Assembly (NCBI GenBank): GCA_027605045.1
Contig: JAQFWX010000121.1
Coordinates: 1-64,000 of the forward strand
Length of the DNA: 64,000 nt
Direction of reading: 5' to 3'
From: Phallus indusiatus
Lineage: Eukaryota > Basidiomycota > Agaricomycetes > Phallales > Phallaceae
How positions within the stretch are numbered: position 1 is the stretch's first letter; every line of letters starts with the position of its first letter. This document shows positions 56,877 to 64,000 of this stretch, piece by piece. The notes beneath the pieces were generated by a model. That model was not told the DNA's origin. It did not search any database and worked only from the letters and a program-made list of their open reading frames with translations. Both the position numbers and the translations under genes were made by a program.

Positions 56877-57449
56877 GAGAGAAGCTTTTCGGCCATGGCC
56901 TTTTAATATCAGGAGTAATGATTGAAAGAAAAAACGCGTATGGCCATATGGTCGTTCTGTCATTTACCATCGATGGTGCAATTTGCATCACCGATAGCGT
57001 CAAAACAAGTTCAGCCGTAAAGCTTACGCCGCACGTTGCGTGTCTTCATTTTTTGTAATGCATTGATAATCCCATTGTCCGCCGGGTATTACTTGTTGAT
57101 AATATACATGATTTGTAGAATGATTTCATAGATGTAAGGTACCCTTGAGCGTTCATGGAGCTTATCATTGTAACGAGAAGCCAATGGTAGACGAGCTTCT
57201 CTGTAAGGGGGGGGCTTGGGCTGGCTAAATCATCAAAACTAAGAACAAACCATCGCCTGATAAGTCCGTTTGTAAGTCTGCCTGACAAAAATTTCCAAAC
57301 GTTGCGAGGACGTCCTTACACGTCAGCGTTGGCCGTTGAGCGACTCCCAGCCGGGTCAGTCGCCGGCCGAGCCTGAGAGTGAACTTACGAAAAGGAGACA
57401 ATTTAATCTTAGTCATGTTTAGCCCAACTGTGCGTGTATCTCGTTATCT
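56877..57449. other. Intergenic region
   Basis: About 570 bases between SPC3 and the gamma-glutamyltransferase gene. Short minus-strand frames here have no family resemblance. Confidence 0.5.
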
Positions 57450-60271
57450 ATGGCCTCCAAGGAAGAGTCGCCGTTGCTTGTAAACGACGAATTCAATAAT
57501 ATCAACGACTCTGAGACCGCCGGTGGTCTTGAACTGCCACGATGGTCTCAGAACAAGCCTCCAGCATCGATTATCAGGGACAGTAGTACGGGCAGGAAAT
57601 CGCGAGACTTTCGACGCGTCATACTGATTGTAATTTCGGTGCTCTCGCTTTCCTCTTTTCTCGTATGGGACAAGGTCACTGAACGAGGATGGATGTTCTG
57701 CGCATCTCCCAGCTCGAGTACTGTGCGTCCTATGCCTTCTAGGCAGACATTACCAGGCTGGCCTGCCAAAGTCAATCCTGCGTATCTCATTCGTGCGACT
57801 CATGGCGCTGTTGCGACTGAAAATAAGCTGTGCTCCGATATTGGCGTCGACATCCTCAAGGCGGGCGGAAACGCGGTAGATGCTGGTATTGCGGCTGTTT
57901 TGTGTGTGGGCGTAGTCAATATGTTCAGGTCTGTATACGTATACATCATACCCTAAAGCATTCAAATTTTATACGCCACTCATTTAATTGACTGAATATA
58001 TTCAATTTAGCTCGGGTATTGGCGGAGGCGGATTTATGACTGTGCGGCTTCCTCCAATTTTAGATAACCCAAATTCGGAAGGATGGACAATAGATTTCAG
58101 GGAGACGGCACCAGCCGCTGCCAATGCTACAATGTTTCGCGATAACCCAATACTTTCTCAGATCGGAGGTCTTTCTGTTGGCGTTCCCGGTGAATTGAGG
58201 GGTCTGGCCGAAGCCCATCGAAGGTGGGGCAAACTGCCTTGGAAATTGCTTGTTCAACCTGCCGCTAAATTGGCGGCTGGTTGGGAAGTCGGAGTAGAGC
58301 TTGGAAGGCGTATAAAGGCTAGTTTTATTTTAAAAATCTGTCATTTTTCGACAGAAAATTGATTATATTGATCCCATGTAAACAGGTCTATGAACAGCTT
58401 ATGCTCACTAATCCGGATTGGAGTGCAATATTCGCCCCTAAGGGGCAACTGTTGACTCAAGGAGATATGATTCGTCGATCTAATTATTCGCACACATTAT
58501 ACCAGATAGCGGAACATGGGGCTGAAGCATTCTATACAGTGAGTTCACCATGCTTCTGCTTCTGACGCATAACTTTAATAATTGAATTGTATGTCAAGGG
58601 TCCTATTCTTAATGCCATGCTGCACAAGATCAACATAACTGGAGGTGTACTCACTGAGACTGACTTTGCGGATTACAAGGTTATCGTTCAACCAGCATTA
58701 CGAGGCTCTTACAAGAACCGAACTGTATACACAAGCCACGCTCCTACTTCTGGCCCTGTTTTACTCTTCATACTTAATTTACACGAACAATTCGACGAGA
58801 CAACGGATAATTCACTTTCTCTTCATCGGTATGTGGAAACCTTAAAGTGTAAGTATTTACGCCTTTTATTTTATGCAATTGCGGTACACGCTCATATTAC
58901 ATGGTTCTTTCGGTATAGTCGGTTTTGCTGCTAGGTGAGAATTCTTTCACTATTGGACGCAGTCTTTGACGCCTAACCTTCATTATTTTTATTATCAGAA
59001 CTAGAATTGCAGACCCTGCCTTTGTCAACGATACATATCTAATTGACCAGGTTCCGACGAAGGCATATGCAAGCGAGATATTCGGCAATATAACAGACGT
59101 GCGTCTATGACACTCCCTCAGAAGCGTTCACAGTGAGCATCTGGACACATGATTTTTTTTTGCAGGACATGACGCACCCCCCTGAATACTATAAACCTAT
59201 TTTCGATATGCCCTCGGATCATGGCACGGTAAGAATGTATTTTTCTGGGCACATGCACACACAAGCAAAATTAGCTCACGTCTCGATTCTTTCGTCATAC
59301 CAATATATTTTTTGACAGTCGCATACATCCGTGGTGGACTCAACAGGGTTGGCCGTTTCTATCACCTCAACCGTAAATCTTGTATTTGGTTCACAGGTGA
59401 TGGATCCTATCACCGGAGTTATTTTCAATGACGAGTTAGACGACTTCTCAACGCCTGGTGTACCCAACGGCTTCGGCTTATGGCCATCTCCGTGTAAGTT
59501 CCGTGGAACCCATTGCTTTTTTATATCATTAATATTACGTGTTCATTTTTTTTTCATTCCAACAACTTCTCATCGTACATTATTTTTTCTCCTCCCGCAT
59601 CGCCTTTGTCCTATGACTTGAATTGTTCGACTAATTTCAAATTGTCCATTGTGTCGCGTAACAGATAATTATCCCGCACCCGGTAAACGTCCGTTATCTT
59701 CCACAGCACCTACAATATTAGAGCATACAGACGGCTCGCTGTATTTAGTTCTTGGAGGCTCAGGCGGTTCAAGAATCTTCGGGGCAGTCGCTAATGTCAT
59801 TTTGGGCGCGGATGACGTCTTATCAAAGCACGAACAAGCACGTAGCACGGATTGGATTGATATTAGCCAAGCAGTCGAAGCCCCACGCGCTCACGATCAG
59901 TTATATCCTTCCATAACAGACCTGGACAGCACGTTTGATCAGGTGTCATTAGATGGATTAATTGCTAGAGGACATAATATTACAGGTGAAAATTCGGCTT
60001 TTTTCTTAACAAAAACACGAGTTTGATTGACATCTATGTGTGTTATCTACGACCCTGTAGTGCAAGATATCAACCGCGTTGCTGCTGTTATTCAAGCTAT
60101 TTTGGTTAAGAACGGCCTTGTTTTCGGTGAGTACATAGGGGAGCCCTGAATACACGCGGCTTATTTGTTTGTTCATTTGTTTATTTATGTCTCCGTTGCT
60201 TACTGTCATCTTATTTTTTATTAACAGCTGCCAGCGATTCACGTAAGAATGGAATAGCAACTGGTTACTGA
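57450..60271 (+). CDS. Gamma-glutamyltransferase (type II membrane form)
   Basis: Eleven exons (57450-57928, 58011-58317, 58386-58538, 58599-58848, 58919-58934, 58999-59098, 59166-59228, 59319-59493, 59665-59985, 60061-60126, 60228-60271) give 657 residues. A cytosolic N-terminus of about 55 residues precedes one signal-anchor helix (VILIVISVLSLSSFLVW). Large-subunit blocks follow: GAVATENKLCSDIGVDILKA, GGNAVDAGIAA, SSGIGGGGFMTVRL, IDFRETAP. The autoprocessing site is SDHGT/SHTSVVDSTG; Thr456, the last residue of exon 7, is the predicted nucleophile. The small subunit has FGSQVMDPITGVIFNDELDD and LVLGGSGGSRI. The enzyme cleaves gamma-glutamyl bonds of glutathione and its conjugates at the vacuolar or cell surface. 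One intron (after 58317) has a GC donor, and exon 5 is a 16-nt microexon. Confidence 0.95.
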
Positions 60272-60749
60272 ACTGGGAATAATGAGAGGACATGCTCATG
60301 TTAATATTTAATATACTATATACAAAACAGAGTATTGTCTTGGAAAGGGGGTCATAATACATAATATGTGTGTGGAACTTGTTTATCCTTGTTTAAGATA
60401 TTTACAAACATATACCTGGTGACCACCCGATCAAGGAATGAATATGGAACTCTTCGCGAAAGAAGTGAGCCAAATTTGCCGGGTACATAAAGAACTCTGA
60501 TGCCCCGATTGTCATAGTTGTTTATCTGTTTTCTTGTCGGTCAAGGCACCGACCGTAAAGCGTCACTGCATCTCAACTCGTGTTCTTAATCTAGTTAAGA
60601 ATAATACTGGAACGCCTTTTGCTATCTATGGTTCGTAGAATCCGCTAGAATCTGAAAATGAATGTACTTCTTATTGGACTTATGCGATGTACATACAAGA
60701 ACACGTTGTCTGTTTTTTTCTCTTGTCTTTCTATTTTCTAAATAATTAC
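60272..60749. other. Convergent intergenic region
   Basis: About 480 bases between the stop codons of gamma-glutamyltransferase (+) and the complex I subunit gene (-). AT-rich; both 3' UTRs. Nothing else recognised. Confidence 0.55.
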
Positions 60750-61586
60750 CTATTTAATCATTCTCATCGGAAAGTATGCGTTGGGATCATGTGGCGCATC
60801 CTCGGTGTATTCAGGATCCCATCGTCTGTGAGCCGAGACAGGTGTAGGAATGGTCGAAGCATTTGAAAAATTTGTCTTCCCAAGGGAAGAAAGTATTTGG
60901 AGGGCTTCGGTCAATTCTGGCTCTGGAGCGGCTGTTACCGCTGTCGTTTCTGTCGATGTGGAGGCTGTTGCGCCAGATGATTCTGATAATGGGGATGATA
61001 TGGCACTGAAAAAGATTGGAGAGAGTAAGAAGAGAGCCGGGGGAATGATCAAGCGATAAGAGAAATTGTTATTCAAATTAGTGAGTGCATGATAGGTTAA
61101 TGTGCCAAAACTAATGAACTCACGCTTGGATTTCGGGTGATTGGAGAAGGAATTTAGACAGCTGAGCTTGTGTTACGACGGATAGGCGAGGATAGCTTCT
61201 GCGAACATCGCGTTTCCAATATGGATTTTCAGCTGGATCAGAAGCTGCGCAAAAAGAAAAAGGTTTGAGTTTTGAGCTGTGAAAAAATTCCGTTTCCAAC
61301 TGATAAATAAACTTACCTTTAGTGGCAGGGGTAGCGTAAAGTTCCGGGCGTGAAGCAGGCTGAGGATATCTATGCAAGGTAGCGATAGGAATTCCGGAGG
61401 AAATTTCTGGATTCACCGCTACGACATCACCTATATATACATAATATCACGGCGTGTCAAATAATAATAAACGTGTTTTTTTGTTAGATACGCACGGAAT
61501 TTTTTCCAAAAGCCTTGAGGCGCAACATGGTATAGTGTAGATTCAGCAGATTTCGCAGCTTTCGTTGCTGCCCGCGCCGCTGCCAT
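60750..61586 (-). CDS. Mitochondrial complex I accessory subunit, 21.3-kDa/NUZM type
   Basis: Four exons (complement of 61496-61586, 61317-61430, 61124-61244, 60750-61005) give 193 residues. Key blocks: STLYHVAPQGFWKKFRDVVA, NPEISSGIPIATLHRYPQPA, YATPATKASDPAENPYWKRD and VRRSYPRLSVVTQAQLSKFL, then a Ser/Thr/Ala/Glu-rich stretch and a C-terminus RRWDPEYTEDAPHDPNAYFP. The NPYWKRD-x-RR-x-YP-x-LSVV pattern is that of the fungal 21.3-kDa NADH:ubiquinone oxidoreductase subunit, recalled from memory, so the family name is less certain than the gene. It is a peripheral or membrane-arm accessory subunit of respiratory complex I. The Met at 61586 was chosen over one 25 codons upstream because the family begins with an Ala-rich presequence. 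Confidence 0.8.
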
Positions 61587-61929
61587 CGTCGGAGAAGGGA
61601 ATGGGGATGGCGTCTTTGTCAGCAAAAAGACAAACCCCGCAGAGCGGCAAATAGAATTCAATCGGAGTTCAAAAAATGTTTTGCCCTCAATAACCCGCTA
61701 TCTGGCGAAACATCACGCAATACAACGGTAATTCGATACCAGGAAAAATCCCCCAGTTTTTTTTTGAGTATTTAAGTATTTTAAATACTGTCAAAAATAA
61801 TGGAGGTTTTTCTCTACCATATAAATCCTGCTGGCAGGGGCGGGGAGGGTGTTTGGATACAGCTCTTCAGCCTCCTCGCGCTCAATACAACATCTTTTCC
61901 TCTCTCCTCCTCTATATTTTTCTCTTCTA
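61587..61929. promoter_or_regulatory. Divergent promoter region
   Basis: About 340 bases separating the complex I subunit gene (-) from the UPF0643-like gene (+). CT-rich just before 61930, as is common in fungal 5' leaders. Confidence 0.5.
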
Positions 61930-62848
61930 ATGCCTGGCCTTACTTTCACCGTGCCTGACTATACCGCCGACTTGAAAGCTCGCGCAAACGCACTACACGA
62001 TGACACGAGAAACCCTCACTCACTACCCGTCTTTAGTGAGACCGAGCCTTCGAAGTCCCCGATACTGTACCTCCCCCCGCTTCTCTCTTCTCTCCCCGAT
62101 ACCTTACCCCGACGGGAGTTGCAATTATCTCCTAATTGCCAACCTCTGGCTACTGAGGCTCGGCTTCCAGATATCGACCCTGAAAGCGTCAACTTACATC
62201 ATGCTCTGCACTACTTCAGACCTTTGGATGACCAATATGCTGCTAATCCCTATGAGGAGGCTTTTAATTGGGACGAACTTAGTCTTCCAGAAGAAGATGG
62301 TACGCGCTTTTTCTTTCACTTGCAGGTATGAGCGTGCTGTTTGTTGAAGCTCTCTTTTTTAAAACGCAAAGAACGAGAATGGTATTGCGTAGCATTTCGG
62401 AGCTTAAGAAAGGATGGCAGTGATGGCACACGTGAGTTGGTTTTCATTATGGTAAAATCTGTGTTTCGGTTCTTACAAAGCCATGTAGCTTTATATGAAG
62501 CAGACCGCTTGGCACATGAGGAAGCTATCCGCAACGGAGGGGTGCGTTTTTTTAAATTTGATTATCAAAACGAGCTCTGTATTCATTACGAGTCATCCAT
62601 CTGAATAGCTTATTATGTACTGGTTCGGTGTACCATCTCCATTGACCGGCCTGAATCTCGCTACTTGTATTTGGCAATCGCGCCAACATGCAATTGCAGC
62701 AAATAGCCGCCCAAATCACCTTCGAGCCGCCAAGCTAGCTAAAGACTCATACGACATTTACGATCTAGAACGGTATATACTGAGAAAAAACAAAGGAGAG
62801 AAGGGTGTCCATATTGAACCATATGTCGATGGACCAGTAGGTTGGTGA
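61930..62848 (+). CDS. Conserved fungal protein, UPF0643-like
   Basis: Four exons (61930-62299, 62372-62431, 62489-62541, 62609-62848) give 240 residues. The N-terminal half is loosely structured (LPPLLSSLPDTLPRRELQLS). The C-terminal half has REWYCVAFRSLRKDGSDG, LYEADRLAHEEAIRNGG, MYWFGVPSPLTGLNLATCIW and HLRAAKLAKDSYDIYDLERY. The order 'WY-VAFRS / D-x-AHEEA / YW-G-P / CIWxSR / H-xAAxLA-xSY-xYxLERY' recalls the UPF0643 family of fungi, of unknown function. No signal peptide, membrane helix or catalytic motif is evident. The third 3' splice site (atgtag) was chosen because it alone keeps the frame. Confidence 0.8.
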
Positions 62849-63229
62849 ATTATAATTTTTGGAATGGAGGGGGGGGGTCATGTGTTATACCCCACTGGCG
62901 CTATGGGTTAAAATTCTCAAGTTTTCTTCAATGGTCATCTTAATTTGTGCAAGTACATATTATACGGGATCTTAGTTGTTTGCTTCCCAATTAATCTTCA
63001 TCGTTATATACCTAGACAGTTGTATCTTTATTATATCTTGATCGCGCTTTGTTTTTTATTCTGGTCTTGTGCTCCACATACATTTAAGGCGCCACTCCGT
63101 CACCGAAAGTATTGGCCCCAGCAGGATGACGTGTCAAGCTTGTCAAGACATTACGAGTGGGGCACCACCACTTTAGACATTTTAGATAAATAAGGTCGGG
63201 ATTGATCGCATTTTGAGCACCTTAAAACA

Positions 63230-63991
63230 ATGACTACATTTGAAACTACCGTACCCTTGCACCAAGAAACTGCCACTAATACTGGCCCTATCTCTTCACA
63301 ATCAGGTAAATTGAATACTTTTATCTGTCGCCCGCCGACTAACGTATCAATATTTGATTTGCAGAACCACCCAATCCTGCAGCGTATTCCACTCAGACCC
63401 GTCACGAAAACCACAGTTTGCCTTCAGGCGGCACACAAGTAGCCGTTATGCAATCAGCCGGTACAGTCATTCCCAACTCGGAACTTACCGTCAATCCGCT
63501 ACAACAACAACCATCACCACAATCGGATTATCTTGCAAGTGCTGGAGAGGCCGCTCGAAAATATCTTCCGACACGTGTCGTTAATGCTTTAGGTGTCGGT
63601 TCCGGCGATTTAGGTGAGCCAAGTCAAATTAGGCGCATGATCGTGATACGCTAACGCACGGATTTCGTTGATTTACATTCCGCTCATTTCAATTTATTCT
63701 CTCTTCGAATTCGAACTTTTGCTTTCCTCTACGCTCTTACCAGACAACAACAACACCACTTTACCCAGCGAAGAACATACATTTAAACCATCTTCAGGCG
63801 GCGTTGGTTCTCTACCCGGAAACTTATCCGAAGTGAGCGTCGCTAAGCTCCCAGAAGAACGTGCTCTCGAAAAACAGGTCGGAAGCTCGTTGGGACGCGA
63901 GGGTGCAATAGGCACAATAGCCGATCCTCAAAATGTGGATTCCATTCGTGTCAGTGAGTATCATGGGACTCGGTTTCTTGAATTTAATTGA
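63230..63991 (+). CDS. Disordered hypothetical protein, incomplete at window edge
   Basis: Three exons are visible (63230-63305, 63365-63613, 63744-63949), with a donor (gtcagtgag) at 63950 showing that the gene continues beyond the window. The 177 residues seen are Ser/Thr/Gln/Pro-rich. They include LQQQPSPQSDYLASAGEAAR, KYLPTRVVNALGVGSGDLG and a SSGGVGSLPGNLSEVSVAKL segment followed by PEER. The 'GGVGSLPG-x-x-x-E-x-x-VA-x-LP-x-ER' pattern recurs in small basidiomycete hypothetical proteins. No function is known to me. No signal peptide or membrane helix in the visible part. Confidence 0.75.
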
Positions 63992-64000
63992 TAGATAAAT

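Noticed and set aside
1..64000. CRISPR arrays, bacterial operons, ribosome binding sites
   Set aside because: The DNA is eukaryotic, with spliceosomal introns throughout. No regularly spaced repeats of the CRISPR kind were seen.

Overview
The window reads as nuclear DNA of a mushroom-forming basidiomycete (Agaricomycetes). Genes are split by many short introns, mostly 50-80 nt. The gene content also fits: fungal sesquiterpene-type synthases, a seven-helix DUF6534-type protein, a conidiation-6 repeat protein and an expanded set of tyrosine-kinase-like (TKL) kinases. Exon models were assembled by hand from splice sites and reading-frame continuity. Where exact exons are quoted, the summed length is divisible by three. 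No tRNA or rRNA gene was recognised.

Layout. 0-6.3 kb is a gene-poor stretch with one possible kinase-like remnant and a strongly purine-skewed tract. 6.4-8.1 kb (-) encodes a 489-residue nuclear-looking protein. 8.8-9.9 kb (-) is ribosomal protein uS7 (RPS5). 12.4-13.7 kb (+) is a LYC1-type acetyltransferase. 14.1-15.0 kb (+) is a multi-pass membrane protein. 17.7-19.7 kb (+) is a secreted aspartic protease. 20.0-20.6 kb (-) is a conidiation-6 repeat protein. 21.4-22.6 kb (+) is terpene synthase 1. 22.8-25.1 kb (+) is an HbrB/Bit61-type TORC2 subunit. 26.2-32.7 kb (-) holds three tandem terpene synthases. 33.9-35.9 kb (-) is the DECD-box RNA helicase SUB2.

36.3-50.1 kb (-) is an uninterrupted head-to-tail array of five related genes. 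Four encode an N-terminal kinase fold with lost catalytic residues (a predicted pseudokinase) followed by a C-terminal kinase domain with all core motifs. The third copy has lost its N-terminal half to a C2H2 zinc-finger reading frame and carries an in-frame TAG. This array is the most unusual object in the window.

50.5-51.8 kb (-) is BUD23, the 18S rRNA methyltransferase. 52.6-55.7 kb (+) is a large proline-rich protein with UIM-like motifs. 56.1-56.9 kb (+) is signal peptidase subunit SPC3. 57.4-60.3 kb (+) is gamma-glutamyltransferase. 60.7-61.6 kb (-) is a complex I accessory subunit. 61.9-62.8 kb (+) is a UPF0643-like protein. 63.2 kb to the right edge (+) is a partial disordered protein.

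Housekeeping genes (RPS5, SUB2, BUD23, SPC3, complex I) alternate with two expanded accessory families, terpene synthases and tandem kinases. The terpene synthases probably make one or more volatile sesquiterpenes. No P450 or transporter is seen beside them, so this is a duplicated core-enzyme cluster rather than a full pathway cluster.
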